DNA of 64,000 nucleotides from Rhizorhabdus sp947085315 (GCA_947085315.1 CAMTVW010000002.1:62001-126000), one strand, 5' to 3'. Positions 24,958 to 34,893 are shown, counted from the stretch's first letter. A program made the numbers and translations. The notes: generated by a model from the letters alone, not told the origin.

Positions 24958-25794
24958 ATGCGATTTCTTCTTACCACCGCGGCCATCGGCCTGACGGCGC
25001 TCGGCGCCTCGGCCGTTTCGGCGCAGGACCTGACGACCACCTCGCCAAGCTGGACCGGATTCTATGTCGGCGGTTCGCTCGGCTATGGCTGGCAGCCGCG
25101 TGACGGCGACGAGACGGTTATCTTCGACCGCAACCTCGACGGTACGTTCGGCGACGCTTTCCCGAACTTCTCGCCGGGCAGCTGCGGCGGATCGCCCACC
25201 TCGACCCGCCCGACCACGGGCTGCACGAAGGACAATGACAGCACCAGCTGGAAGCTCCATGCCGGTTATGACATGCAGTTCGGCGAGAGCAGCGGCCTCG
25301 TCGTCGGCGCGCTGGTCGAATATGGCAAGTCGTACCTCTACGACAATGTGACCACCTTCAGCACCACCCCGGCCGCCTACAAGATGCAGGCGACCCTCAA
25401 CAGCGACGGCGCGATCCGCGGCCGCGCCGGCTATGCGTTCGAAACCGGCACGCTGCTCTACGGCACCGGCGGCGTTGCCTATGGCAAGATCAAGAACAGC
25501 TTCTCGACCACCAACACGGTCAACAGCAACGCTGTTTCGAAGGCCAAGAAGGACGCCTGGGGCTATGTCTATGGCGGCGGCGTCGAGCAGAAGGTCGGCC
25601 CGTTCTCGGTCGGCGCGCTCTACACCTTCACCGCGCTGAAGAACAACAAGAGCACGGTGCGCCTCGCATCGACGCCGACGACCCCGGCGACCAACCCGTT
25701 CATCGCGCAGAACGCCGCTGGCACCGACTTCAAGCGGACGTTCAGCAAGTTCGCGTTCCACACGGTGCGCGCGACGGTCAGCTACCGCTTCTGA
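24958..25794 (+). CDS. outer-membrane beta-barrel protein (Omp25/porin-family type)
   Basis: Protein of 278 residues with a Sec signal peptide (MRFLLTTAAIGLTALGASAVSA) and a small barrel: TSPSWTGFYVGGSLGYGW at the first strand, alternating strands such as WKLHAGYDMQFGE and LLYGTGGVAYGKIK, and the C-terminal aromatic end ATVSYRF that is recognised by the Bam machinery. An extracellular loop between strands 1 and 2 holds a Cys pair (GSCGG and GCTKD). It stands as a single gene with its own promoter region and a strong terminator, which suggests high expression. Confidence 0.85.
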   Translation: MRFLLTTAAIGLTALGASAVSAQDLTTTSPSWTGFYVGGSLGYGWQPRDGDETVIFDRNLDGTFGDAFPNFSPGSCGGSPTSTRPTTGCTKDNDSTSWKLHAGYDMQFGESSGLVVGALVEYGKSYLYDNVTTFSTTPAAYKMQATLNSDGAIRGRAGYAFETGTLLYGTGGVAYGKIKNSFSTTNTVNSNAVSKAKKDAWGYVYGGGVEQKVGPFSVGALYTFTALKNNKSTVRLASTPTTPATNPFIAQNAAGTDFKRTFSKFAFHTVRATVSYRF

Positions 25795-25814
25795 TCCACC
25801 TCTGTGGAGGAGAG

Positions 25815-25850
25815 ACGGGCCGGATGGGAAACCATCCGGCCCGTTTTTCT
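25815..25850 (+). terminator. strong intrinsic terminator
   Basis: Perfect 13-bp stem (ACGGGCCGGATGG and complement), GAAA loop, then TTTTTCT. It begins 21 bases after the stop of the outer-membrane protein gene. Clearest Rho-independent terminator in the window. Confidence 0.92.
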
Positions 25851-25898
25851 TTGTGGAAAGGGCGACAGCTCCGGCCTGCGCCGGGGCGGCGCGATAGA

Positions 25899-27458
25899 TC
25901 AGTTCTTCAGCTGGACGCCCACATAGCGCGGCGGGTTGTTGCCGCGCTGGACGAAGAGCACGACGGTCGGCCGCTTGCTCTTCTTCGCCGCTTCGATCTG
26001 CGCCGATGCGGCCTGGACGGTCGATACCGGAACATTGTTGATCTGCAGGATGATGTCGCGCGGCTGAAAACCGTTCGCAGCAGCATCGCTCGAGGGATCG
26101 ACATAATTGACGACCACGCCGCGCAGCGTCGCCGCGACACCTAGGCGGCGGGCGAGATCGGGGGTCAGCGGCTGGAAGCCGAGGCCCAGCGCGTTGCGCG
26201 TCGATGCGTCGGGCGCGGTCGGCGGGCTGACGCCCTCATTGGCATCACCATCCTCGTTGCCCGCATTGGCAAGCTGCTCCTCGGGCGGACGCTCGCCCAG
26301 GGTCACTGTCACAGTCTTGCGCTGGCCGTCGCGGATCAGCTCGATCGGCATGCGCGTACCCACCGCCGTCTTGCCGACGATATAGGACAGCGTGTTGTCG
26401 GGGCTCACTTCCTGGCCGTTGACGGTCACGATCACATCGCCCTGCCGGATACCCGCGCGCGCGGCGGCCTCGCCGGGCTCGACCCGCGCGACGATCTCGC
26501 CGCGGTCCTTGGGCAGGCCAAGGCCGCTGGCGATATCCTCGGTCATCGGCTGAATGCCAACGCCCAGATAGCCACGCTTGATCTTGTTTCCCGAGCGCAG
26601 CTGATCGATGATCGGCTTGGCCTCTTCGGCCGGGATCGCGAAACCAATGCCGACATTGCCGCCGGTCGGCGAGAAGATCGCGGTGTTGATGCCGATCACG
26701 TTGCCCTGGAGATCGAACATCGGGCCGCCCGAATTGCCCTGGTTGATCGATGCGTCGGTCTGGATATAGCGGTCATAGGGGCCGTTGATCCCGATCGAGC
26801 GGTGCAGCGCCGAGACGATCCCGGCGGTTACCGTGCCGCCAAGGCCGAACGGATTGCCGATCGCGACCACCCAGTCGCCGACCCGGGTACGCGTCGAATC
26901 GCCGAAGGTGACGAAGGGCAGGTTCTTCGCCTCGATCTTGAGCAGCGCGAGGTCCGATGCCGGATCGCGCCCGATGATCTTCGCGACATATTCCTTGCGG
27001 TCGGGCAGGGTGACGGTGATCGAGCTGACCACCGCATTGCCGCCGCCCTCGGGCGAGGCCGAGATCACATGATTATTGGTGACGACATAACCGTCGGCCG
27101 AAATGATGAAGCCCGAACCAAGCGAGGTCGCCTCGCGGGTGATCGGCCGGTCCTCACTGCCCTGGCCGGTGCCGCCGCCGCCGAACCGGCGGAACAGTTC
27201 CTCGAAGGGGGTGCCCGCAAAGGCGTTACCGCCCCCCCGAACCTGGATTTTCTGGGTGGTGGAGATGTTGACCACGGCGGGCTGCAGCTTGGCGGCCAGC
27301 TCGGCAAAGCTCATCGGTGCGCCAGAGATTGGCGCGGCGGCGTTGATCGACCCCGGCGCGTTCTGCGCGACCTGCGCGCCGACCGGCTGCTGCATCGTCA
27401 GGGTTGCGGCCGTACCACCGGCTAGCAAGGCTGCGGTGATCGCATAGGCGTAACGCAC
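25899..27458 (-). CDS. degP: Do-like periplasmic serine protease (HtrA/DegP)
   Basis: Periplasmic protease/chaperone, 519 residues from a GTG at 27458. The start was chosen because AAGGAG lies nine bases upstream of this GTG and would abut the TTG three codons earlier. Signal peptide, then trypsin-like domain with triad His130 (TNNHV), Asp169 (SDLALL) and Ser243 (GNSGGP), then two PDZ domains (GYLGVGIQPM and GLGFQPLTPD). It follows hflC by about 110 bases, forming the common hflK-hflC-degP order. Confidence 0.93.
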   Translation of the reverse strand: MRYAYAITAALLAGGTAATLTMQQPVGAQVAQNAPGSINAAAPISGAPMSFAELAAKLQPAVVNISTTQKIQVRGGGNAFAGTPFEELFRRFGGGGTGQGSEDRPITREATSLGSGFIISADGYVVTNNHVISASPEGGGNAVVSSITVTLPDRKEYVAKIIGRDPASDLALLKIEAKNLPFVTFGDSTRTRVGDWVVAIGNPFGLGGTVTAGIVSALHRSIGINGPYDRYIQTDASINQGNSGGPMFDLQGNVIGINTAIFSPTGGNVGIGFAIPAEEAKPIIDQLRSGNKIKRGYLGVGIQPMTEDIASGLGLPKDRGEIVARVEPGEAAARAGIRQGDVIVTVNGQEVSPDNTLSYIVGKTAVGTRMPIELIRDGQRKTVTVTLGERPPEEQLANAGNEDGDANEGVSPPTAPDASTRNALGLGFQPLTPDLARRLGVAATLRGVVVNYVDPSSDAAANGFQPRDIILQINNVPVSTVQAASAQIEAAKKSKRPTVVLFVQRGNNPPRYVGVQLKN

Positions 27459-27566
27459 TTTAGCCAACTCCTTAATACTCCTGTCCTGCCGTTGCCGAAT
27501 ATCCGGGCGGTTTACTTCATGCCCGGTCGCTGAACCCCGCTTGAACGGCGCCGTTCCATTTTTGGA

Positions 27567-28436
27567 TCATCGGCGCCCGCGAAACTCGCGCAGATATTCA
27601 TTGTCCGGCGACAGGATTGCGTTGGAGGACCCGGGCGCATCGGTGCCGTCGGTCCCGAAGGTGATCCGGTAGGACTGCATCGCCCGATAGAAATTATAGA
27701 AATCGGCATCCTTGGTGAAGCTCTCCGCATAGACGCCCGCCGCCTGCGCATCGGCCTCGGCGGTGATGATCTGCGCCTGCTTGCGGCCCTCGGCAAGAAT
27801 CGACTGCGCTTCCTGTTCGCGCGCGGTGCGCATCCGGTTAAAGGCGGAGTCGAGCGGCGTGCCATCGGGCAGGTCGGCGCGCTTGATCCGCACATCGACG
27901 ATTTCCGCGCCATATTGGCGCGCGACGCGATTGAGCCGCGCCTGGATATTGTCCATCACCGCGCCACGTTCGGGGCTGAGCAACGCCGCGAAAGGCCGCT
28001 TGCCAAGTTCGTTGCGGAGCGACGAACCGAGAATCGGGCGCAGTGCTTCCTCGACCCGGCGCTCGCTGCCCGCGGTGATCGCCATGCGCAGCGGATCGAC
28101 GATCCGGTAGCGCGCATAGGCGTCGACTTCGAGCCGGAGTTGATCGGTCGACAGCACAGCCTGGCGTTCCATGTTGAAATCGCGGACGCGCTTATCGATC
28201 CAGCGAACCTGGTCGATGAACGGGATCTTCCACAGGATACCCGCGCCGGTCGCCCCGAAATCCTCATTCGGCTTGTAGGCGTTATAGACCTTTTCGGGCT
28301 TACCGAAGCGGACGACGAGCGCCTGCTGGGTTTCGGGAACCACCGCGAAGACGCTGCTGAGGATGACCACGGCGGCGATCGCCGCGATGGCCCAGCCGAT
28401 CAGCATGCGGCTGGCAAGATTGTCGCTCATATTCAT
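27567..28436 (-). CDS. hflC: HflC, SPFH-domain modulator of FtsH
   Basis: Membrane-anchored SPFH/prohibitin-family protein, 289 residues, periplasmic face. One N-terminal helix (IGWAIAAIAAVVILSSVFAV), then the band-7 domain with VVPETQQALVVRFGKP and the C-terminal helix rich in Ala/Gln/Glu (EAQSILAEGRKQAQIITAEA). Forms the HflKC complex that controls FtsH. Its ATG overlaps the HflK stop by ATGA. Confidence 0.95.
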   Translation of the reverse strand: MNMSDNLASRMLIGWAIAAIAAVVILSSVFAVVPETQQALVVRFGKPEKVYNAYKPNEDFGATGAGILWKIPFIDQVRWIDKRVRDFNMERQAVLSTDQLRLEVDAYARYRIVDPLRMAITAGSERRVEEALRPILGSSLRNELGKRPFAALLSPERGAVMDNIQARLNRVARQYGAEIVDVRIKRADLPDGTPLDSAFNRMRTAREQEAQSILAEGRKQAQIITAEADAQAAGVYAESFTKDADFYNFYRAMQSYRITFGTDGTDAPGSSNAILSPDNEYLREFRGRR

Positions 28437-29488
28437 TGCGCCGGCGCCTGGGTCGCCCGCGAGGGCGGGAGGGGAATATAGGGCATCACATTGGGTGCCT
28501 CGACGATCGTCTTGTCGGTTTTCGCCAGGACGCGCTCCATCGTTTCATAATACATGCGCCGACGCGTAACCTCGGGCGCCAGCTTATATTCCGAATAGAC
28601 CTTGTCGAACGCCGCCGCCTCGCCCTCGGCCTTGGCGCCGAGTTGCTGCGCATAGGCGCGCGCCTCGTTCAAATAGGCCTGCGCACGCTGCTGCGCCGCC
28701 GAGACCGACTTGAACGCCTCGACCACCGCGCTGGGCGGATCGGCCTGCTTGATCGCGACACCCTGCACGGTGATGCCCGCGCGATAACTGTCAAGGATCT
28801 CCTGCATCCGCGTCTGGACCCTGCCCTCGATCTGCGCGCGCTGCGGGCCCATCGCATCATTGAGCGCGACGCGGGCGATTTCGGCGCGCATCGCGCTTTC
28901 CGCGACGTCGGCGACGGTCTGGTCGGGCTCGGCGAGTTCGTAGAGATAAAGCTCGGGATCGCGGATGTTCCAGCGCACCGAATAAGCGAGATCGATGATA
29001 TTCTGATCCCCGGTCAGCATCAGGTTCTGCGCGTTGCCGCCGGTTTGGGGGATGTCCTTCACACGGATATCCTCGATGTCGATCTTGGTGACGACATCGA
29101 TCGGCGCGGGGAAGGAGAAGCGCATGCCCGGCTCCAGCGTACCGGCATAGGAGCCCAGCCGGGTGATCACGCCGCGTTCCTGCGGATCGATCCGGTGACT
29201 GCTCGTCCAGGCCACCCAGAGCAGGATCAGCCCGCCAACGGCCCAGAGCGCCAGACGGCCGGCCTCGGGCTCGGGCCCGTCGCGCCCGCCGAAGCGCGCG
29301 CGGCCGCGCCGCAGCAGCTCATCGAGCGCAGACCGGCCAACCGGGCCGCGTCCACCCCTGCCGCGCGGCGGCTGGTTCCACGGGTTGGACCCGTCGCCTC
29401 CATCGCCGCCTGATCCTCCGCCACCCCACGGCCCGCCCTCGCTGAGCATCGGCCGTGGTGTAATTCCGCTGCTGTCATTTTCGGTCAT
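28433..29488 (-). CDS. hflK: HflK, SPFH-domain modulator of FtsH
   Basis: Partner of HflC, 351 residues from the ATG at 29488. The first 75 residues are Gly/Pro/Arg-rich (GGPWGGGGSGGDGG), as in other HflK proteins, followed by a transmembrane helix (LALWAVGGLILLWVAWTS) and the band-7 domain (DPQERGVITRLGSYAGTLEP). The frame is open to 29542; the chosen start gives the usual length. It diverges from mrp over about 70 bases. Confidence 0.93.
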   Translation of the reverse strand: MTENDSSGITPRPMLSEGGPWGGGGSGGDGGDGSNPWNQPPRGRGGRGPVGRSALDELLRRGRARFGGRDGPEPEAGRLALWAVGGLILLWVAWTSSHRIDPQERGVITRLGSYAGTLEPGMRFSFPAPIDVVTKIDIEDIRVKDIPQTGGNAQNLMLTGDQNIIDLAYSVRWNIRDPELYLYELAEPDQTVADVAESAMRAEIARVALNDAMGPQRAQIEGRVQTRMQEILDSYRAGITVQGVAIKQADPPSAVVEAFKSVSAAQQRAQAYLNEARAYAQQLGAKAEGEAAAFDKVYSEYKLAPEVTRRRMYYETMERVLAKTDKTIVEAPNVMPYIPLPPSRATQAPAQ

Positions 29489-29560
29489 GACAATCATTAT
29501 AGGTGGGGATCGGCGGAAAAACAGTGCCCTTTCCGTGATCACCCTTTATTCGCTCGCGCC

Positions 29561-30565
29561 ATGGACATGACAGACTCACTTCCCGCCGCGCTTGATGGCG
29601 TCCTTGATCCGATCAGCGGCAAGGGGCTGATCGCCAGCGGCCGTGCCGCCGAACCACGTTTCGATGACGGCACGGTGAGCGTGGTGATCGACGTGACCGG
29701 CCTGTCGGGCGATGCCCGCAGCAAGCTGGAGACGGCGGTGAAGCAGGCGATGATCGCGGTGCCGGGGGTCGAGACGGTGCGCGTCGCGATGACCGCGGAG
29801 AAGAAGGGCCGCAAGATCATCGCGGTCGGATCGGGCAAGGGCGGGGTCGGGAAATCAACCCTGTCGGCCAATCTCGCGGTCGCGCTCAAGCGGATGGGCA
29901 AGAAGGTCGGGCTGGTCGATGCCGACATATACGGGCCCTCGCAGGCGAGATTGCTGTCGACCGAGGGGATGCGCCCGACCGCGACCGGACAGAAGATGGA
30001 CCCGGTGATCTCGCCCTCGGGCGTGCCGGTGCTGTCGATGGCGCAGCTCGTCAAGCCGGGCCAGGCGATCGCCTGGCGCGGGCCGATGGCCGCCAACGCG
30101 CTGGGCCAGCTGGTCGATGCCGAATGGGGCGATGTCGACCTGCTGATCCTCGATCTGCCGCCGGGCACCGGCGACGTCCAGCTGACCATGGTCCAGAAGT
30201 ACAAGCCGGTCGGCGCGATCATCGTATCGACCCCGCAGGATCTGGCACTGATCGACGCGACCCGCGCGATCGACTTCTTCCGCCAGGGCGGGGTCCCGAT
30301 CATCGGCATGATCGAGAATATGGCGGGCTATGCCTGCCCGCATTGCGGCGAGATTTCCGATCCGTTCGGCCAGGGCGGCGCACAGGCGGCGGCGATGACG
30401 ATGGACATGCCGTTCCTCGGCCGGGTGCCGCTCGACATCGGCATCCGCACCGCCTCCGACGCGGGCACGCCCCCGGCGATGGAGGACGGCGACACGATAT
30501 TCGCGCCGCTCGCACAGAAAATCGCCGACTGGTTGAACCCGGCGAAGCCCGCATCATTTACATAG
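29561..30565 (+). CDS. mrp: Mrp/ApbC-type P-loop protein for Fe-S cluster delivery
   Basis: Cytosolic scaffold or carrier for [4Fe-4S] clusters, 334 residues. N-terminal MIP18-like (FeS assembly P) segment ending about residue 80, then the deviant Walker A GKGGVGKST (92-100), LVDADIYGPSQ switch, and the paired Cys of CPHCG (about 259-263) that bridges a cluster between subunits. All key residues are present. Confidence 0.93.
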   Translation: MDMTDSLPAALDGVLDPISGKGLIASGRAAEPRFDDGTVSVVIDVTGLSGDARSKLETAVKQAMIAVPGVETVRVAMTAEKKGRKIIAVGSGKGGVGKSTLSANLAVALKRMGKKVGLVDADIYGPSQARLLSTEGMRPTATGQKMDPVISPSGVPVLSMAQLVKPGQAIAWRGPMAANALGQLVDAEWGDVDLLILDLPPGTGDVQLTMVQKYKPVGAIIVSTPQDLALIDATRAIDFFRQGGVPIIGMIENMAGYACPHCGEISDPFGQGGAQAAAMTMDMPFLGRVPLDIGIRTASDAGTPPAMEDGDTIFAPLAQKIADWLNPAKPASFT

Positions 30566-30588
30566 GGTCTCTTATCGAAGGATCCGCC

Positions 30589-31005
30589 ATGCCGCTCGAA
30601 ACCGATCAGGAAATCGCCGACCTGCTGACCTCCGCGAAAACCATCGCAATGGTCGGCGCAAGCGACCGGCCCGACCGCGCCAGCCACGGCGTGATGCGGT
30701 TCCTGCAGTCGAAAGGCTACCGCGTGATCCCGGTCAACCCGCAGCTGGCCGGGCAGGACATCCATGGCGAGACAGTGCTTGCGACCCTCGCCGAAATCGC
30801 TGAGCCGATCGACATCGTCGACATTTTCCGCAACTCGGAAGCAGCCGGCGCCGTGATCGACGAAGCTATCGCCGCCGGCGCGAAGGCGGTGTGGACCCAG
30901 CTGGGCGTGTTCAACGACGAAGCCGTGGCGCGCGCCGAAGCAGCGGGGCTCAAGGCGGTGGTAAATCACTGTCCCAAGATCGAGATACCGCGATTGGGGC
31001 TGTAA
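30589..31005 (+). CDS. CoA-binding domain protein (YccU-like)
   Basis: Protein of 138 residues with a single Rossmann-type CoA-binding fold: TIAMVGASDRPDRASHGVM, GYRVIPVNPQ, and WTQLGVFNDEA near the C-terminus. These small proteins resemble the N-terminal domain of succinyl-CoA ligase alpha. An AAGGA lies eight bases before the ATG, 23 bases after mrp. Function in the cell is unknown. Confidence 0.85.
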   Translation: MPLETDQEIADLLTSAKTIAMVGASDRPDRASHGVMRFLQSKGYRVIPVNPQLAGQDIHGETVLATLAEIAEPIDIVDIFRNSEAAGAVIDEAIAAGAKAVWTQLGVFNDEAVARAEAAGLKAVVNHCPKIEIPRLGL

Positions 31006-31016
31006 CAGCTTCTTCG

Positions 31017-31796
31017 CTAACGAATGATCGCCTTCGCCGCGCGGTCCGCCAGACGCTGCACTGCGTGGGCATGGATCGCGGGCGCTGTCGCCAGCACGCC
31101 GAACTGTTCGCCCCGGGTGCTGTTGTAGCGCAGCGGCTGGCCGAGCGCATCGGTGACGGTGGCGCCGGCCTCCTGCGCGATCAGCGCGGCGGCGGCGATG
31201 TCCCATTCGAAGCCCCAGCGGATCGTCGCCAGCAGGTCGGCCTGATCATGCGCCACCATCGCGATCCGCAGCGCGATCGAATTGGGTTTGCCGACCGTGA
31301 CGAGATCGGCATCGGCCTTCGGCAATATGTCGGCCGGCACGCGCGCACCGGGCAAGACGAGCCGCGTCGAGGCCCGGATCAGTTCGCCGTTTCGGGTCGC
31401 CCCCTGCCCTGCCCGCGCGCGCCAGTGCTCGCCCCGCGCGGGCGCGTCGAGCACGCCGATCACCGGGCGGCCGCCTTCGACCAGCGCGATCGACACCGCC
31501 CAGCCCTCACGGCCACGCACATAATCGCGCGTGCCGTCGATCGGATCGACCACCCAGACGCGCACGCAGTTGAGCCGGTCGGCGCTGTCGGCGGTCTCCT
31601 CGGACAGCCAGCCTGCTTCCGGATCGATCGCCATCAGCCGCTCGCGCAGCAGCGCGTCGGCGGCGAGATCGATGTCGCAGACCGGGCTGCCGGGGGTCTT
31701 GTCCCAATATTTGAAATCGCCCCGCCACGAGGCGTGCGCCATCGCCCCAACCTCGGCGGCAACCGCGCTTACCGCATCAAGAAGGTCGTCAGGCAC
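31017..31796 (-). CDS. inositol-monophosphatase-family phosphatase (CysQ-like)
   Basis: Mg-dependent sugar- or nucleotide-phosphatase, 259 residues, GTG start. The metal-site motifs are intact: WLSEE (about 64-68), DPIDGTRDY (about 84-92) and WDIAAAALIAQEAG (about 198-211). The closest functional choices are inositol monophosphatase or 3'(2'),5'-bisphosphate nucleotidase (CysQ); sequence alone does not decide. Its start overlaps the end of pmbA by eight bases. Confidence 0.85.
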   Translation of the reverse strand: MPDDLLDAVSAVAAEVGAMAHASWRGDFKYWDKTPGSPVCDIDLAADALLRERLMAIDPEAGWLSEETADSADRLNCVRVWVVDPIDGTRDYVRGREGWAVSIALVEGGRPVIGVLDAPARGEHWRARAGQGATRNGELIRASTRLVLPGARVPADILPKADADLVTVGKPNSIALRIAMVAHDQADLLATIRWGFEWDIAAAALIAQEAGATVTDALGQPLRYNSTRGEQFGVLATAPAIHAHAVQRLADRAAKAIIR

Positions 31797-33135
31797 CGGC
31801 GACAGTCATCCCTTCGATCCGGATCGTAGGGACATCAACCGCGCGGCGGAAGACAAGATCCGATGCCGGGGTCAGCTCGCGAAACATATCCTTGAGGTTC
31901 CCGGCGACGGTGATCTCGGCGACCGGCTCGCACAGCTGCCCGTCGCGGATCACATAGCCCGAAGCGCCACGGCTGTAATCGCCGGTGACGCCGTTGACGC
32001 CCTGGCCGATCAGTTCGGTGACATAGACGCCAAGCTTGATGTCGGCGATCAGCGCCTCGGGCGACAGCGCGCCGGGCTCGAGATAGAGGTTGGTGAGACC
32101 GCTGCCCGGAGGGCCGCCAACGCCGCGCGTAGCATGGCCGGTCGGCTCCAGGCCAAGCTGGCGGGCGGAGGCCGAATCCATGATCCAGCCGGTCAGGACG
32201 CCGTCTTCGATGATGTTGCGCGCCGCGGTCGGCAAGCCCTCGCCATCGAACGGCTTGGAGCGCAGGCCGCGCGGGCGATGCGGGTCGTCGCGGATGACGA
32301 GGCCCCTGGCGAAGACCTGCTCGCCCAGCCGGTCCAGCAGGAAACTTGTCCGCCGCGCGACCGCCGAGCCGGTGATCGCGCCCGCGAGATGGCCGAGCAG
32401 TCCCGATCCGACGCGGGGATCATAGACCACCGGCAGCGCGCCGCTCGACAGCTTGCCGGGGTTAAGCCGTCGGACCGCGCGTTCGCCGGCACGCGTTCCG
32501 ATAGCGCCGCCATCTTCCAGATCTTCAAGATGTCGCGTCGAATGATAGGCATAGTCGCGCTGCATGCCGCCGCCCTCGCCCGCGATCACGCTGGCCGAGC
32601 AACCATAGCCGCTGCTGCTGTAGCCCCGCGCGAAGCCGGTGCTGGTGGCGAGCGCGATCAACGAACGGCTCGCCGATGCGCCCGCGCCCTCGCTGTTGGT
32701 GACCCCGGCAACGGCGCGTGCGCTGTCCTCGGCGGCCAACGCGCGTTCGCGCAGGACTGCGGGGGCGGGATCGGCGCCGTCATCGCCGTCAATGTCGACC
32801 GCCGGCCCGCGCAGCAGCCGGTCTTCCGGAGCGAGCCCGGAATAGGGGTCCTCAGGCGCCTCGCGTGCCATCGCCACCGCGCGCTCAACCAGCCTGGCGA
32901 GCGCGTCGGACGAGAGGTCCGACGATGAGACGCTGGCCGAGCGGCTGCCGACGAACAGGCGCAGTCCGATCTCCTCGCCTTCCGACCGCTCGACATCCTC
33001 GAGCATGCCGAGGCGGACCGAGATCTGGGTCGATGCGTTGCAGACATAGATGGCGTCGGCGGCATCGGCGCCGGCCTTGCGCGCGGCAGCGACAAGTTCG
33101 GCGGAACGGGTTTCGGCTTCTGACAGGCTTAGCAT
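31789..33135 (-). CDS. pmbA: TldD/PmbA family protein (PmbA/TldE)
   Basis: Subunit of the TldD/TldE metalloprotease family, 448 residues. Features include GLRLFVGSRSASVSSSDLS at the N-terminal domain, PVVYDPRVGSGLLGHLAGAI in the middle, and the C-terminal ISFEGSG-like GASGYVIRDGQLCEPVAEIT. It lacks the HExxxH metal site of TldD, as PmbA proteins do, so it is presumably the non-catalytic partner; tldD is not in the window. Confidence 0.9.
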   Translation of the reverse strand: MLSLSEAETRSAELVAAARKAGADAADAIYVCNASTQISVRLGMLEDVERSEGEEIGLRLFVGSRSASVSSSDLSSDALARLVERAVAMAREAPEDPYSGLAPEDRLLRGPAVDIDGDDGADPAPAVLRERALAAEDSARAVAGVTNSEGAGASASRSLIALATSTGFARGYSSSGYGCSASVIAGEGGGMQRDYAYHSTRHLEDLEDGGAIGTRAGERAVRRLNPGKLSSGALPVVYDPRVGSGLLGHLAGAITGSAVARRTSFLLDRLGEQVFARGLVIRDDPHRPRGLRSKPFDGEGLPTAARNIIEDGVLTGWIMDSASARQLGLEPTGHATRGVGGPPGSGLTNLYLEPGALSPEALIADIKLGVYVTELIGQGVNGVTGDYSRGASGYVIRDGQLCEPVAEITVAGNLKDMFRELTPASDLVFRRAVDVPTIRIEGMTVAGA

Positions 33136-33194
33136 GTCGGCGACTTAGGTATCGCGGTGCCGAAGGTCAAAGGGTAATGGCCGCGATATTCCGG

Positions 33195-34112
33195 TCAGGC
33201 GGTCTCGCCGACCACCAGACAGGCGAGAAACATCAGCAGCCCGGCGAAGCGGTTTGCCCGGAACCGCATGAGCGCGTCGGCGGGATCGGCGGGGCGCAGC
33301 CCGGCGACCTGCCACGTCAGATGCAGTGCGATCGGGATAAGCGCGGTGGTCGCAAGCGGCTGCGGCCGGAGCTGCCACAGCGCCGCGGCCCAGCAGCCGA
33401 TCGCGATCGCATAGCACAGGCCAATCCCGCCACGCGCCCGGCGACCCAGCGCGCGCGCCGAGGATTTGACCCCGGCGAGCGCGTCGTCCTCGATATCCTG
33501 AAGCGCGTAGATGGTGTCATAGCCGATCACCCAGAACACCGACCCGGCGTAAAGCAGCCAGGTTGCCGGGACGAAGCCGCCGGCCGCCGCCGGCCAGCCG
33601 ACCAGCGCCGCCCATGAGAAGACGAGTCCGAGCCACGCCTGCGGCCACCAGGTGATCCGCTTCATGAACGGATAGGCCGCGACGAGGCCGATACTGAGCA
33701 GCGCGGTGACCGCAGCGGTCGGATTGAGCTGGAGCAACACGACCAGCCCGACCAGGCAGAGCAGCCCGAGCCACGCCCAGGCCGCGCGCAGGCCGACCCG
33801 CCCGCTCGCCAGCGGGCGCGACGCGGTGCGCGTCACCTTCCGGTCGAGATCGCGGTCGACGATGTCGTTATAGACGCAGCCGGCGCCGCGCATCGCGATC
33901 GCGCCCAGCGCGAACCAGGCGATAAGGTCCCAGCGGTCGACCGCGTGACCCGACAGCGCAATCGCCCAGGCGCCCGGCCAGAACAGCAGCCAGCTGCCGA
34001 TCGGCCGGTCAAACCGCGCGAGCAGCCAGAAGGGGCGCAGCGCAGGGGGCAACTGCCCCGCAATGCCGCGCAGCTCGCTATCGGGCAGGATATCCTCGAC
34101 TTGATCGGCCAT
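33195..34112 (-). CDS. ubiA: 4-hydroxybenzoate polyprenyltransferase
   Basis: Integral membrane prenyltransferase for ubiquinone synthesis, 305 residues, about nine helices. Both Asp-rich motifs are present: NDIVDRDLDRKV (about residues 82-93) and YALQDIEDDALAG (about 205-217). ATG at 34112 was preferred over the frame's earlier start at 34136. It diverges from rsmE. Confidence 0.93.
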   Translation of the reverse strand: MADQVEDILPDSELRGIAGQLPPALRPFWLLARFDRPIGSWLLFWPGAWAIALSGHAVDRWDLIAWFALGAIAMRGAGCVYNDIVDRDLDRKVTRTASRPLASGRVGLRAAWAWLGLLCLVGLVVLLQLNPTAAVTALLSIGLVAAYPFMKRITWWPQAWLGLVFSWAALVGWPAAAGGFVPATWLLYAGSVFWVIGYDTIYALQDIEDDALAGVKSSARALGRRARGGIGLCYAIAIGCWAAALWQLRPQPLATTALIPIALHLTWQVAGLRPADPADALMRFRANRFAGLLMFLACLVVGETA

Positions 34113-34152
34113 GCGCGGCAGGTAAGGGAAAAGCACCTGTTCCGGAAGACCT

Positions 34153-34893
34153 ATGGCCCAAACCCCCGCCTGGCCCCCCGCCAGCCTGACCCGCCTGTTC
34201 GTTGAGACCCCGCTCGCCGATGGGGTGACGCTGGAGATCCAGGGCGGGCAGGCGCATTATCTGTCGGGGGTGATGCGGCTGAAGGCCGGCGACCATATCG
34301 CCCTATTCGACGACGTGAGTGGCGAATGGCGCGTCGAGATCGAAGATGTCGCAAAGCGCAGCGTCCGGGTGCGCATCGACGGTAAAACACGCGAGCGCGA
34401 GGACGTTCCCGACCTGTGGCTGCTCGCCGCACCGATCAAGAAGGGGCGGATCGACTGGATGGCCGAAAAGGCATGCGAACTGGGCGTCGCGCGCTTCCGC
34501 CCGGTGATCACCCAGCGCACGATCGTCGACAAGCCCAAGCTCGACCGGCTGCGCGCGCATATGATCGAGGCCGCCGAACAGTGCGAACGGACCGCGCTTC
34601 CGGTCCTCGACGAACCGGTCAAGCTTGCCGCACTGCTGCGCGACTGGCCCGCTGACCGGGCCCTGATCTTCGCCGACGAGGAAGGCGGCGTGCCAATGGC
34701 CAGGGCGGTGAAACCCGGCGCGGCGGCAATACTGATCGGCCCCGAAGGCGGCTTCACCCCCGAGGAGCGCGCCGCAATCAAGGCGGTGCCGCAGGCGGTG
34801 GGCGTCTCGCTCGGCCCGCGCATCCTGCGCGCGGACACGGCGATGGCTGCGGCGGTTTCGCTATGGATGGGACTGGCGGGGGATTGGGGTTAG
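34153..34893 (+). CDS. rsmE: 16S rRNA m3U1498 methyltransferase
   Basis: SPOUT-class methyltransferase of 246 residues. N-terminal PUA-like domain (HYLSGVMRLKAGDHI), then the knotted catalytic part with IGPEGGFTPEE (about 196-206) and SLGPRILRADTA (about 219-230) that bind S-adenosylmethionine. Full length and typical. Confidence 0.93.
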   Translation: MAQTPAWPPASLTRLFVETPLADGVTLEIQGGQAHYLSGVMRLKAGDHIALFDDVSGEWRVEIEDVAKRSVRVRIDGKTREREDVPDLWLLAAPIKKGRIDWMAEKACELGVARFRPVITQRTIVDKPKLDRLRAHMIEAAEQCERTALPVLDEPVKLAALLRDWPADRALIFADEEGGVPMARAVKPGAAAILIGPEGGFTPEERAAIKAVPQAVGVSLGPRILRADTAMAAAVSLWMGLAGDWG